A stretch of DNA of 64,000 nt, taken from positions 8,365,546-8,429,545 of the forward strand of contig JAINUG010000020.1 in NCBI GenBank assembly GCA_029706075.1, in the 5' to 3' direction. The notes under the pieces were generated by a model. The model ran no database searches. It was not told the origin of the DNA and saw only the letters and a program-made list of their open reading frames with translations. The stretch comes from Aldrovandia affinis. Its lineage: Eukaryota > Chordata > Actinopteri > Notacanthiformes > Halosauridae. Below, piece after piece: positions 48,428 through 60,870 of this stretch (positions are counted from its first letter, which is position 1; the number at the start of each line of letters is the position of its first letter). The position numbers were made by a program, and so were the translations under genes.

Positions 48428-48877
48428 GGGCCAGTACCACGCATACGTCACTTTTGTCACTTTTGTCCCCTTTTATCTGCCTTCACGAGCATACATGAGA
48501 CACACAAAAAAACCTCTGAATGATTTCTGAGGTAAGGAAATCATTAGGAGTGTTTCACTAAATCGCTGAAACACTCCTTTAATTACATAATTTATAAGAG
48601 ATAAATATTTTCAGAAAATAAAGATCAAGCACCAAGGAGATAAGATGGCATTTGTGTGTGACATAATTTGCATAGTTTATTTATGGAAGTAAATCTACAA
48701 AAAAACACTGAAATTTCACATACCATGTATGACCAACTTGTACAGACAAGTCTGACCCAAGTCAAACAATATTTTTCTGTCTGACAGAAAACACAAGATA
48801 TGCCTGCACGAAATATTATCAATAGTACCTCACTACTATTGTAGATTTTTAAAGAGATCTGCAATTACACTAAAAAC

Positions 48878-50094
48878 TTAACTTTCTTTCACTTCTCTTA
48901 TTATTTCACTTTGTACCATCTCAGCTAAGCCCTCAAGAACTTTGTTCTGGATTTGGTGGCTTGTGTACTTAGCATTGCCGCATGCGTTCATCCTTTTCTC
49001 TATGAGAGGGTCATGCTTTGTTATTTCTTCTAAGATTGTCAAAAAATTACCCTTGTTGTGAGAGTCATAAGACTGGGCATGTGACTGACTGCCTGGTAGA
49101 TGCACTGACCTGGTGGTGGTAGACTGGGTCCTTGTGAAGTCTGACCCCACTCACTCTGACTAGCCTCAGGTAGGGAGCTGCTCTGGGGTCCGGTGGTGAT
49201 GCAAGGGCTGGGGTCCATTTGCGCCTGATCTGCCTGTTTGTTCTTCTTTAAAAATAAGTCTGATATCTCTCCCTTTCTTTTCATGATTGTTTTAATTGAC
49301 CCTATGCAAAAATAAGACATCTAAGCATCCAATTACCCACATTTTAGTCCAATCTCAATCTTAATTGCAAATCCCCATTATCATAACTGGACCTTAAAAT
49401 CAACTACCAGCCTAAGTTACTAGTTAGATCATGGCTAGCCCTACTCTGCAGTAGGTAGCTATAATTTCTTACACCTTTAAGATAGCAAACAGGCTATGTG
49501 CAACTATAACAATTGTTCGTTTTGAGTTAATGGATTTCAAATAGCTAAATGTTAACTTGCTTAACACTGACAGCTTTACTAGTTACCCCACATTAGCTAA
49601 ACACTCGTATATACTGTAATTTACGACAGTGCACTGTATATGTGTGGCGTGTATTAGTAGCACAGCTGTAAATATAATGTTAGGCTAAATTGGGAACCGA
49701 TCTCTCTTATCTGATTAACTGTGTTATGGAGCCAAATTGCTAATATGCATCTGCACAGCGACTCAACTTTCGTAAAAGTTGTTCAGGAAACCTAAACAAG
49801 TTTTATTTCAAACTTACTTCAACATATGGTGCTTTTGTTGCAGGTCAGCCGTAGTTGTGTCAGCCGCTCGTGTGACTCGTGAGCTGTGGAAATATTTTCT
49901 CTTCCTCATCCTTGATTTGAAAAAGGCATTGCCGGATGTCAAAATACACGCTCCTTTAACAAGAGGTGAAATGAGACATCAACCAGCATCAAACTGCGAA
50001 TAGCAAACTACATTTTAGGGTGGAACCCAGGGTGACCAATCAGATATCAGGGGTGTCCAGTGCCACCCCGGACACCCCTCTGGCTCCGCCACTG
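48878..50094 (-). pseudogene. ZMYM1-like hAT transposase remnant
   Basis: The minus-strand end CAGTGGCGGAGCCAGAGG at 50094 is a hAT terminal sequence. Downstream on the same strand, MKRKGEISDLFLKKN starts at 49284 (typical N-terminus of ZMYM1-like, TTF-type hAT proteins) and KHDPLIEKRMNACGNAKYTS + HQIQNKVLE at about 49020-48930 matches the start of their DUF4371 region, ending at EVKES, where the catalytic domain should follow but does not. A frame change near 49070 separates the pieces. 3' truncated. Region 49320-50040 has no other coding signal. Confidence 0.75.
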
Positions 50095-50639
50095 CTCGGA
50101 AGGGTGAACCAAGTGCGGTTTTCTTTCATATATTTTTTTCAAAGCAATGCTAGAGACTTTTTTTGGAGGAAATATATTTTTTTGCGTATGGATTAAATTT
50201 AGTTTATGCCTAATCTGTCTGTAAATAATTGGGTTTTAATTTTTTATATATGCACGTTTTTTATAAGTTAAAACTGGTGCATATAGGACGTGACACAATG
50301 GCACAGTAGTATATGCATAGGTAGGCTACATCTTAACTTACTTGATTAACTTTATTAAGTAAGCACTTTTTCCCCCATTTTCTTCAATAAAAGTGATAAA
50401 ATGCACTCCTAGTTTGGTGGGGAGGTTATTCGAGAATAAATCTGGTGCAGCACGGTGTCTCAGGCATAGTTGCTCACTTGTCATCCTTATCCCCGTTGTC
50501 TCCACTCGTCTCTACTCTTCAATAGGGCTGTGCTGGTGTCAAAACAATCATGTGCTGTCCTGTCATATTTTGCTACAGCATGGTGATGAAAATCATGTCC
50601 CTACTTCAGGTTCTGCAACAATAATAATAATAATAATAA

Positions 50640-51180
50640 TAATGGGATGGAGAGGAGGCCATCTGAGGATGAACGCAGCGTGTGGGTTGGGGTGTATTCC
50701 TGTAGGAGATCGGAGAGGTAGGGGGGTGCAAGGCAGTGTAGGGCTGTATATGTGAGCAGAAGAATCTTGAAATCTATGCAGTATTGGACCAGTGTAGCTG
50801 AATGAGAGTGGGATTGATGTGGTCATTGGATTTGGTGCGTGTGAGGATTCGTGCAGTTGAGTTTTGGATCATTTGCAGTTTATTGATGAGTTTGGAGGGT
50901 AGTCCTGAGAGTATTCCATTACAGTAGTCCAAACGGGAGGTGACGAATGCATGGATCAGGGTTTCAGCACTGGAGTGGGAGAGTGATGGGCGGAGTCGGG
51001 AGATGTTATGGAGGTGAAAAAATGCAGTGCGTATGATATTCCTTATGTGGGGTTCAAAGGATAGGGTTTTGTCCAAGGTGACGCCAAGGCTTTTTACTAC
51101 TGTTGACAGGGGGACAGGGTAGCCATCAATGAGTGTGAAGAAATGTGGTGCTTTGGAGAGGGTGTATTTTGAGCCTTATC
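50640..51180 (-). pseudogene. LINE reverse-transcriptase 3' fragment
   Basis: Minus frame 51076-50774 reads MDKTLSFEPHIRNIIRTAFF, LIHAFVTSRLDYCNGILSGL and LQMIQNSTARILT, the thumb region of L2-type LINEs. It continues in another frame to about 50640 (TALHCLAPPYLSDLL-type sequence) and stops beside an (ATA)n repeat at 50617-50643. Confidence 0.85.
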
Positions 51181-52020
51181 GTCACCCAGGGGAACATGCA
51201 GGCAGTCCAGAGTTGGCAGGCAGATGAATCCTGTCAATTCAGTTTAAAAAATGTGTTTAATCAGATCATGTTACCTATGAATTAAAACACATATACAGTA
51301 CACTATATACAGCCAAAATAAAGGAAACACCAACAGTGTGCTTAATAAGGATTGCATATCCTACACACAGACTCCAGGCACCCAGTTGACCAGAGAAGTC
51401 ATTATTGAGAGATGAGCGGGGAGGCAATGCTATGGCCAATTATACATCAGATTGTGGGACTCCTTATCACAGTCTTTGCTGGCACAGTTAGGATTTGATT
51501 GCACACCGTATCACTGCTCTGTGAGAAAGTTCTTTTAGATGTTTGTGGATGTGAATGGGCCTATTTCCATCTGTGTACATGTTATAATTTTAAATTAATG
51601 TCATTGCAACAAAAAAAAAATCTATGTAAATATATATGTTTAAGCCCACAGTAATCTTTGAAGAACAGACTAAATGCAGCCTGTTTTTGTCCCCTTCCTG
51701 ACAAAAGGTCAATCTCAATAGAAGTGGCTGATTATTTTAAAGATCAAATGTGGCTGAAGGTATGTTGAAATTTGCTGGGCAGGGCATTAGTCAACACTGA
51801 AAAGTGTTGGGTAGTGGTATGACAAAATAGGCAATGTATTCCAGATGATGCCTTCCTGTCAGATTTGAGCCTTGAGCACTGCAGTCCAGTCCATCCTCTG
51901 TTCACTTGACTAATCTGCAATATTTGAACATAAATAAGTTCAATGAGTATAATTGATGTGAAAGGACAAATATTATGTCAGCCTATACACTTGTCCCCCT
52001 TCCCTCTCTCTCTTTCACTC
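51181..52020. other. Spacer with an unclassified repeat
   Basis: 51292-51345 contains tatatacagccaaaataaag + gaaacacc, a sequence I associate with ends of fish DNA transposons, but no partner end is visible. No gene supported. Confidence 0.3.
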
Positions 52021-52029
52021 TCTCTCTCC

Positions 52030-52215
52030 TCAGTCCTGCACAGGCACAGGTGATGGCTAGGTGAGTTCCATCTTGAAGGAGGTGGTTCATAACTATTGTC
52101 ACTGCTGATCCCAGGGTAGCAGCTGGGCTTATAGTTGTAGGCAGCGGGCTCATGGGGGGTAAAATTGGCCACCAAATTGGGGGGAAAACGCAGGAAAAAA
52201 ATCGGAAATAACTTA
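52030..52215 (+). mobile_element. SINE fragment of the 4348 tail family
   Basis: Ends aaaattggccaccaaattgg + ggggaaaacgcagg with an A-rich tail, matching the tails at 4530-4570 and 4780-4825; the tRNA-like head is unclear. Confidence 0.5.
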
Positions 52216-52576
52216 TTTTGATAAAAAATATGGCATATTGAATTTTCTGCCCATTTTCATTTTTTTTTTTTTGCGAAATCTACTTTTGTGAACTAGTCCT
52301 AGGTCATTTGGCTGATCGTCACCAAATTAGTCTTAATAAATGACAAATGTGAAACTGCATGCTTCAAGGCCGTCATCCTTGACAACAGAGCTTGCACATT
52401 TTGTATCATTCATAATTGGAGCATGCTGCCTAGACTCCATTAATTGCTTCTTGCAGCTTGTAGCAAGGTGCCAGGGGTGGCCACCATGCCAGGTGGTGAG
52501 TGGATGAAAAGCAAACCAAAAGGCAGAGTTCCAATAGGCCAACGGCCAGTTTATTATTCTTTCCTTTCTCTCTCCC

Positions 52577-52840
52577 TGGGAGGCCGGTGGCAGTAGGCAA
52601 CGAGGGGACAAGGGACTCTCTGGGAAGCTAGCAACAGCAGGCGATGAGGGACTCTCTGGGAGGCCGGCAGCAGCAGGTGACGAGGGACTCTTTGGGAGGC
52701 CGCAGCAGCAGGCGACGAGGGACTCTTTGGGAGGCCGGCAGCAGCAGGCGATGAGGGACTCTCTGGGAGGCCGGCAGCAGCAGACAATGAGGGACTGTCT
52801 GGGAGGCCAGCAGCAGGCAATGAGGGAGTCTCTGGGTCAG
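52577..52840 (-). repeat. 36-bp minisatellite
   Basis: About seven imperfect copies of gggactctctgggaggccgg + cagcagcaggcgatga. Divisible by three, giving a minus-strand repetitive ORF (SPSSPAAAGLP) that I do not regard as a gene. Confidence 0.9.
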
Positions 52841-52972
52841 CTGGTACAGAAAGACTGCAGGTGTGTGTGTGCCTGATGAGATTTTAAAAAACGATGTTGT
52901 CATAGTCATGTGTGCCACAGTTGGATTAGATACCAGACCGTGGGGTGCATCGACACACTGTAACCCAGTGTC

Positions 52973-55112
52973 TTAGCAGGACTGGCAGAGCCAGGGGTGG
53001 AGCTGCAGCTGGTCCAGGTTGGACTGGCCTTCTGCGTGGGGCCTCAAGCCACAGCCAATGAAGCCCTTGATCTCTGTGAGAGAGATACAGGAGGAAACGT
53101 GATTGAAGAAGAAACGCAAAATGGGAGCATTCAAACGCAGCTCCTCCTTCTCTGCTAGCTGCTCACCTGGTGATAGCCCCTCAGGGAACTGTGCCTGCTG
53201 CATCCTCCGGCTGCTGAATATGGTGAAGGGAAGGTTTCCACAAACAATTTCATACAGCGTCACACCGACTGACCACACGGTCCCAGGGCCCACCAGGAAC
53301 TTCTGTTCCTGAAACCACTAGAAAGACAGACAAATGCTGCTACATTTCACATTGACTTAACCTAAGTGTAAAGATAAACAAATATAAGAATTCTGTGTAT
53401 GGGGTGTCCATCAATGGGTCCCCACAGCCAAAGTCAATCAGCTTGATCTGTTGTGCCTTACATATTTGAGGGCCACCTAAGGAAAACATGGTGTATGTGA
53501 GAGAGGTACCATGTGATATTGAGAAATGCACAATTCTTTGTGATAATAAAGATTAAAAAACCAAGGACAAATGCCTATTATGGTATGATAAAAAGTAGTA
53601 AAACATGACATGTGAATTATATAAAATTGGGTAAAATGAAACACCCTAAATACTTAGAAAGAGTACTAGCCAACTTTGGAAATGAAATAATAAAATGACA
53701 CAAACTGACAGTAGAGCAGAGAGGCCAAGATGTTGCCTAAACTAGAAGAGTGGATGATGTGTTTCAGAGACTGTTTGTGAGTGCAGATAATAGAGACGGT
53801 GATGTCTTACCGACAGTCCGTCTGACTTTCGGATCCCCGCATAGACAGAGCCAAAGCCTCCTCGCCTGAGCAATTCTCCTTTTTTGTAGAATTTCTCTAC
53901 ACGTGCTAAAACACAGAGCAGGCAGACATAGTTACTGAGAGCATGTGTTTCAAAGCAATGTGTTTTAACTGATGTGATCTTCTTGGATTGCTTCCTGAAG
54001 AAGATCATCAGTCAAAACACATTGCTGCATACCACACCGAATACAGGTAGATTGCCATTGATTGTTTGTTGGTTGTCTGTCTGTTTGGAGCAGTACTCAC
54101 GTGTTGTGCCATGCCTAGCACTGTTGTCTCACCTAATACAATTGTTTTATGTTGTATCATATAGCCAGTATTAATGGGGCTCTAAACAGAGTATTTCAGT
54201 TTCAATACCTCATTTATGACTTATTAATGTCTTTTACGTCATAAGTACAATATAGCAATAAGATATATCTGCCTAACTGTCCATAAGAATGCAGTGTTGA
54301 CCTTTCCGTGTGCGTTTGATGTGTCTGGCCTTCAAGGGATTTGTCCCCACCAGTCTGGGGGCTCTCTTGCTCTGGCTCTCTCTTACAGACTAGTTCCTCC
54401 ACACAGAGTGGCACTGAACTCTTCTGCCCTACATTCATGCACATCTCTGGATTTGTTTCCCCAGCTCTCTTCTCTGTGACTGTAAGTGACACATACCAGC
54501 GCATGTCTGGAGTAAATATTACTTGTTCAAATTTAGAGTGGCAATACAGAAATGTCTATCAGGATGGTACTTCATAAAAATAAAAAAACCTGGTAAAATT
54601 GTATTTTGTGTATAAAAACCTCCAGTAAAAATTCTGTAAAAACTGAATATGCGGAACACTATATACGGTTTATCATTAGTATATGGAAGTGTGGAAATGA
54701 CCATTAATCAGTTTGCTGCATCCTGCATCACACTGATCTCAGATCAGTGCTGTAGTGTTTTCACACCATTTGATAACGTTCTGAGGACTGATCAGAGGTC
54801 AGTGTTGCTGAAAAGAGTAAGGAATAAGTTTCAAAGCTTGCCATATCTTGCTCATTTACATCTTTTATGCAATTTGATTAAATCAAGCCCTAAGATTAGC
54901 CTGCCCATGAGAAAGAGAGCAGTACAGCTGTGCAGTAGCTTCTGACTCCTCCAGGTAATTAATTTGCCTGTCATCCTCACCATTCCGATGGCGATTGTAG
55001 GGTTTTCCCTTGGAGCTGGAGAAGCCCAAGTTCAGAGAATCCCCACAGGTCCTGCTGCTCTCCTGCTCTGGACCTCTCATCATCAAAACTTCCTCTTGAC
55101 TCCTCTCCAAAG
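52973..55112 (-). pseudogene. PIM-like serine/threonine kinase pseudogene
   Basis: Minus-strand exon-like pieces: 55112-54981 and about 54479-54302 (two related N-terminal pieces, RGPEQESSRTCGDSLNLG and KREPEQESPQTGGDKSLEG), 53905-53811 (glycine-rich loop ELLRRGGFGSVYAGIRKSDG), 53476-about 53395 (DFG region QIKLIDFGCGDPLMDTPYTE), 53317-53167 (WFQEQKFLVGPGTVWSVGVT then YEIVCGNLPF) and 53073-52973 (IKGFIGCGLRPHAEG, LDQLQLHPW, stop). This is the PIM family as expanded in fishes. The exon(s) for the VAIK lysine, helix C, hinge and HRD catalytic loop are absent from 53477-53810, the phases of flanking exons do not match, and the DFG piece lacks a donor site. It cannot make an active kinase. Confidence 0.8.
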
Positions 55113-55234
55113 CTGAACAGAACACATGTAACACATCAGCGCTGATAGCATGAAGCTTACATTTAATTAGCATTTAGACATTGTAATAAGACTTAATAGG
55201 CCTATTCTTCAATTAATTATTTAATTATTTTGTA

Positions 55235-55620
55235 GCAGCTTAATAATGCTATAATGACCGAGTCATACATCCCAGGTTTGAATTATGGAAAGATGGGATT
55301 TATTGATGCATGCAACAGAGCTCACAAAAGTGTATTAAGTAGGCAGATGCATAATGATTATTAGTTATAAAAATGAATAGAAATGAAAATAAATATTATA
55401 GCAAATACTAATCACATCGATAGCAGCTTAATAATGCTATAATGACATCGAGTAATTTATGACATTAATTTGAACAATTTGTCTTTAATAATCAGTGCTA
55501 TAATTATAATGGTTACAAATAAGCAATTCTTGAAATAATATTTGATAAGCTACATCCCAGGTGTGAATAATAGGATGGGGTTTATTAATAAATTAATTTA
55601 TTAATTAATATATATTCAAC
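55235..55620 (+). repeat. Diverged direct duplication, about 190 bp
   Basis: agcagcttaataatgctata at 55237 and 55422, each followed within 200 bp by tacatcccaggt-tgaat and gggttta/gggattta motifs. AT-rich. The interval 55621-56240 shows no feature I recognise. Confidence 0.7.
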
Positions 55621-56251
55621 AGACCTTTCAGACAAAATGTTTTTGCAATGATTAAGAACTTTTGTACTTTTAAAACTCTTTATAGTTTTTACTATATTGT
55701 AGTGTAGACCTATGTGGTTGCTCTTATTATGTAATTACAGTGGCTTGTGTTTTGTTTTGTTTTTATGACTAGTTTGTTGTATTGAGTGGATGTACTTTTC
55801 CTAATGTGTTCGTGCATGTATTTTGTTATGTTTGTTTTTATTTTGTTATAAGTTTTTATCTTTTTTTTTCTTTTTTCTGTCGTTTATTGGGGACAGGTGT
55901 AGGAAAATAGCCTTTTGGTAAAAACACGTAATGCAATGCATCTAATACTTGTTTTTTTTACATTGTAACAATGTTTTTGCTCTGTCCCTGACAAATAAAC
56001 CAATAAATAAATAACTCAGGAAGCCAGAAACAGATATAACCCACTTAACATTACTAAATCATATGTACCTGATGATTTCTTCCACTTTGGCATTGTTCCT
56101 TTCAATGAAAATAATACAATGATTAACTGTAATAAATGTCGCTTTTTGAAAGGCGTAATGGGGTTGATTCTGGCCATTCTTATATATAAACATTCTTACA
56201 GTGTGCTTGTTCTGTGATGTCACCAAAACACGTCCAATCACTACTTGATAA

Positions 56252-56289
56252 ACTGTGAGAGAGATACAGGAGGAAACGTGATTGAAGAA
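56252..56289 (-). pseudogene. Stray fragment of the PIM-like pseudogene
   Basis: 38 bp beginning tgtgagagagatacaggagg and ending gattgaagaaga equals the acceptor/intron region at 53076-53112 next to the last PIM-like exon. The similarity stops on both sides, indicating a partial duplicate. 56290-57170 otherwise holds nothing I recognise. Confidence 0.6.
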
Positions 56290-57174
56290 GATCTGTTTAC
56301 ATTCTGTTTACATCTGTTTACATTCTGGCTTATCTTTTTCTGTATCAGATGCTAAAGGCTGAAGCCCTGGGTATTATAAATCAGTGTTTCTCAAACCAGG
56401 TGCCTGTTCCAGCTGAGCTTTCAATTCGATTCGATTAAACAGTTAAGTAAATACTTGTTTAACATATCTGAATTTAATGTACTTTCAATTTAACAAATTT
56501 GGAGTGGTGTGATTAGCTGTTCAATTACTTGTTTTAAGCCCTTGTTTTACAAGCGATTAATTACTATGTAAGGTATAATGTACTGCAGAAAAGTTGGTTT
56601 CAGCACTGCAAAATGGCAGCAGGACAGGGCTCACAGTACATTGTGATCCACAGCACATTATCCCGCTTATACCATGGCTACTTCCCAAAGGAATTAATAC
56701 ACACATTCAATCTGTGAATTATGTTAGAAATGCATTCATTCACAAAATTAGACATTTCATGAGGTTGGTCTGGTGCAAAAAAATAGTGGCGCCATGGTGT
56801 TGCTGATTGTGAACCGGACTACTTCCATTGAATTATTGAAAGTATTTTCATTGTTGGGAGCCTAACATTAAGTTCAGTGGTGAGTGCCTTGATATTTTTA
56901 CATGTGAAAAATGTTACATCCTGAGACCCATATAACACGTCTGATATCAAAGAATAATGGAACGTCCTATTGACCAATCAGAACCAAGTATTTAACCAAT
57001 CCTGGTATAATAAGCAATAAAGTTGAATGTATTATTAGTTTAAACAGCTCAAGTTAACAAAGATTAATTAACACATTAAATTAAGCATTTTCAATACAAC
57101 ATACATATAACAAAGAACTAACACCCCACGCTTAAATCCAGTTCATATTCAATTAAAGGCTCGAGCAAAAGGGG

Positions 57175-57320
57175 GCCTTGGGTGGTGTAACGGTAAAAGC
57201 ATTCGCCTGGAATGCAGGTTTCCCACTGCACCAGACTGGCTCTGGGGTTCATTGCCGGCCCCAGGGTACTGGCTTGTCCCGTAGATGCGGGCGGTGGGCT
57301 CATTAATTGAACGCCGTTGT
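57175..57320 (+). mobile_element. tRNA-derived SINE head
   Basis: gggggccttgggtggtgtaa + cggtaaaagcattcgcctgg resembles a tRNA 5' half and matches the SINE at 4635. It is cut off before the usual tail. Confidence 0.5.
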
Positions 57321-57885
57321 AATGAGGTTTGGACCTAGGAACAGATTTGAATACTAGTCCAAATTAATATACATTTAATTTAGAAAATGACAAGCCCATA
57401 AGCATAAGTATGTCTCAAGGACGTATAAGTATGTGTCAAAGTTTTCAGACACATTTTTTAGGCTTTCTTTCTGTTGATCATTTAGTGTTAAGAATACTTT
57501 TTGTGGTTGGAGTGTAATCTGTCTGGGTTAAATTGGTCATACAATGAAGACTTTGTGAAACCAAAATATTATATTTTACTCACCATCCCATAATATGCAG
57601 TGACCCTTTAAAGTCTACAACCCATCTCAAAATGTCACCTTTTGTTGCTACAGCCTGAAATTAAATCAGACTACTTCCACCGTTATTTAAATATTTTACC
57701 CTACAACATTTAAAAAAAATAACATTAATAAAAAATAAAAAACGAGCACACACTGGGAATGGCATTGTCATGATTGGATGACTACCCTGTCAGTCAAGCT
57801 CCTCCCTACCTGCCCTTATTTGATTTAAATGAGAAATACATTTTCAACCCTCCCGCTCAAGACTATTTCTGGTTACACACACACA

Positions 57886-58537
57886 GTATGATCATAATGG
57901 CGGCCGCGACTGTGCCAAGGGTCATAACTTTTGGCTTCAAGCATTTCACATGTGAAGGAAAACGGCGAACTGCTGAATGCAAGACCTGCTCATCAAACTT
58001 TGTTCGTCATTTGAAGACTCATTCGTATCGGTAAGTGTCTGTTAGGGCTGATGTTAGGTAAATCTGTGCAGAATGTCTAGCTAGCCAGGGGCACAGATTC
58101 TCAGTCGTCCTATCGTCTCGACGACTAAAAAATTAAGAAGGACGACCTTTGATTTCGAAGTGATCGTCCTGCTGACGATTGTGAATTTAGGATATATCTA
58201 TATTTTTTAATTGGCTAACTGGAACTATTTCTGTTTTACACTCACATCGTCACAAACACTTCATGCACGGATGTTGAAAAATGGTTCTTAAGTACAAAAT
58301 GGGAAAAGTTAGTTTAGCGTTCACGGACATTGGGTATCGACGACCCATTACTCGGAAACCCAAATAGTTCGAAAAACATCTGCCTCACACTTAAGAATTT
58401 CAATGGGTAAGTGTCACGCTGTGTATTTTGTGAAATTAACCTATTTTTAAAGCCTTGACATTTTTTGCCAATGGGCACACTAAAAAGCAAGCATTTTGTA
58501 AACGGTATCCTCGCGTTTGCACGTAAAAATACACTAA
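57886..58537 (+). repeat. 1.05-kb repeat family, copy B, left part
   Basis: Left part of the second copy (compare 47547-48233), interrupted after cactaa at 58537 by a transposon. Right part resumes at 61932. The preceding 57321-57885 is AT-rich with no supported feature. Confidence 0.9.
57897..58030 (+). pseudogene. BED-like zinc-finger first exon, copy B, with 30-bp deletion
   Basis: Open frame MAAATVPRVITFGFKHFTCE, GKRRTAECKTCSSNFVRHLK, THSYR, ending at a GTAAGT donor. Relative to copy A, 30 bp between two atcaaa words are deleted, leaving only six residues between the Cys pair and the His pair instead of about sixteen, which should prevent a normal BED fold. The frame also extends upstream without stop to 57774. 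No downstream exon identified. Confidence 0.6.
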
Positions 58538-59344
58538 GGCTGTGAAACCGCTCCCTATTACCTATATAGTGCACTATATAGTGTTGTCACACGCCACGTG
58601 ACAAACCCTGAACGGGAACAGAGCAGCCAGGAGACACGGAGTGGAGTTTGTCGGTCTACGGACCGGATTTTATTTATTTATTTTTCTGTCTCTCCCCCCA
58701 GACATGGGAGAGAGACAGTGGGAGTAGCAGGTTAACATATAACAACGACCAACACAAACACAGACACAAAATCTTCACCCTACTCGCCGCGAAGCTTTCG
58801 GGTAAAAACAACAAACGGAAATAACAAGTTAAAATAACCAAACTTACGGGACACCGCGCCTCTTCCTCCGGAGTTCCCCTGGAACCTCCTCAGGCACACA
58901 CATATCCAGTGACCTTTCAAGTGCTTCCCACCCATTCATACAGAGACACTCAAACTTTTCAGTTCGAGTTCTCTTACCCATTCATCCAGAGACACTCGCC
59001 ACTCCCCACAGTGAGAGTTCTGGCAACCAGCCCCAAGACACTCCACTCTTTCAGTGAGTTCTTGGGCTGTTGCTCAGAAACACTCTCCACTGTCGAGTGC
59101 GAGCTCTCTTACTAAATCCGAGGGCGAGAGCCGGACCCTCTTCCAGGGCACCCTCTCGCTCCTCCATAATCACACCGAGGGAGAGAGGCGGACACTCTTA
59201 GTGCACCCCCTCTCCCTCTTCCCCACTCACACAGGAAGCACTCTACTCAGTCACCTTCGACAAACACACATAAAACTCCACAAACATTAAACATCCAACA
59301 TTAAACATCAAACATTCCACAACATACGTGCACGTGCACGCGCA

Positions 59345-60870
59345 CTCAAAGATTCAAAGATTCAAAGATTCAAAGATTTCTTTATTTGTCGTTGTCTTTG
59401 TACACTTGCGTGCATTAAAAAAACGAAATATCGTTCCCCCCAGCCCTCAGCAGTACTACAGTAAAAGACAACAATCACAAATAGGCTCAAATATAAAAAC
59501 ATAAAACAGTTTGCATAAAAACAACAATGGAGCAGCAGCTGCCCAGTGGCAGCACAGTATATTAAATTACGCAAAATTACACATATTAAATTACACAGTA
59601 TATTAAAATGTAGTGAAATGTAGTGTAAAGTGCAGGTTCAGTTCAGTAGCAGCAGTGTCTTAAAATGAGTAGTGCAGTCACATCCGGTGCAGTCGGGCAG
59701 GTAGTGTGTGTGTAAGGGTGGGGGGCATGTCAGAGGGAGAGGGCACAGTCTGTTCACCATTCTGACTGCCTGTGGAAGGAAGCTGTTCAGCATCCTTTGG
59801 GATCGGGTACGGAGGCTCCTGTACCTTTTCCCGATGGCAGGAGGGAAAACAGTCCATGGAAAGGGTGGTGAGGGTCCCTTATGATGCTGGTGGCCCTGCG
59901 AGTGCAGCGCTGGTTGTAGATCTCCAGCAGGGACGGGAGAGGGGAACCAATGATCTTACTGGCTAACTTCACAATCCTGCTCAGCTGATGTTTCTCCAGT
60001 GCCTTGCAGCTGCCGAACCAGGACGTGAGGCCATAAGATATGACAGATTCAATGGTGCCCTGTAAAAGGTGGTGAGATGGGGGGCAGGGAGGCCTGCCTT
60101 TTCAGACGCCGGAGGGGATGGAGCCGCTGGTGAGCCTTTTTAAGGATGGCCGTGGTGTTGGTGGTGAAGGTCAGGTCGTCTGCCAGGTGGATTCCCAGAA
60201 ACTTGACGCTGCTGACTCTCTCCACTGCGGTGCCTCCGATGGTCAGCGGCATGTGGTGAAGCTTGCCGGCCCTCCTAAAGTCAATCACCATCTCCTTTGT
60301 CTTGTCGGTGTTGAGGAAGAGATTGTGTGAGCTGCACCATGATGTAAGTTGCTCCACCTCATTCCTGTATGCAGACTCATCATCGTTCCTAATCAGACCC
60401 ACCACTGTTGTGTCGTCTGCAAACAATGATGTGATTGCTGTTGGATCTGGCAGTGAAGTCATGGATGAGCAGGCTGAACAACAGGGGGCTCAGTACACAG
60501 CCCTGAGGAGACCCTGTGCTCACTGAGATGGTTCTTGAAGTCAGACTGCCCACCTTGACTCTTTGCTGCCTCTGTGACAGGAAGTTGTGGATCCAGCTGC
60601 AGGTTCCAGCGTCCACATTCAGCCACCTCAGCTTTTCTACCAGCTGCTGTGGAATGATGGTATTAAACGCTGAGCTGAAGTCGATGAAGAGGAGTCTGGC
60701 ATAGGTGTTTTTCTCTTCCAGGTGTGACAGAGTGAGATGGAGTGCAGTGGAGATGGCGTCTTCTGTTGAGCGGTTAGCTCTATATGCAAACTGTAGAGGG
60801 TCTAAGTCTGCGGGGAGGCGGTCCTTGATGCGCTGCAGGATGAGCCGCTCAAAACACTTCATGACAAGAC
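59345..60870 (-). pseudogene. 5'-truncated CR1/L2/Rex-type LINE
   Basis: The 3' end on the minus strand is a tandem tcaaagat repeat (59348-59375) before tttctttatttgtcgttgtc. Coding pieces: [20 protein letters not shown] at 60862, [54 protein letters not shown] (to about 60440), then [12 protein letters not shown] at 60430 and FLGIHLADDLTF at 60200 in another frame, and C-terminal RDPHHPFHGLFSLLPSGK at 59880-59825. Frameshifts at about 60450, 60050 and 59830. Confidence 0.88.

Larger units (their letters stand above)
47547..48600 (+). repeat. 1.05-kb repeat family, copy A (BED-like exon plus intronic palindromes)
   Basis: Matches 57886-58537 and then 61932-62343 in the same order. The left limit is set by the gap. 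Right homology ends at cataatttataagag (48586-48600) / cataattcataagag (62329-62343). It includes the BED-like exon, the 26-bp inverted repeat and the 24-bp hairpin described separately. Confidence 0.9.

Noticed and set aside
52554-52918. Pro/Ser/Ala-rich repetitive protein on the minus strand
   Set aside because: Product of the 36-bp minisatellite; all frames are open because the unit length is a multiple of three.
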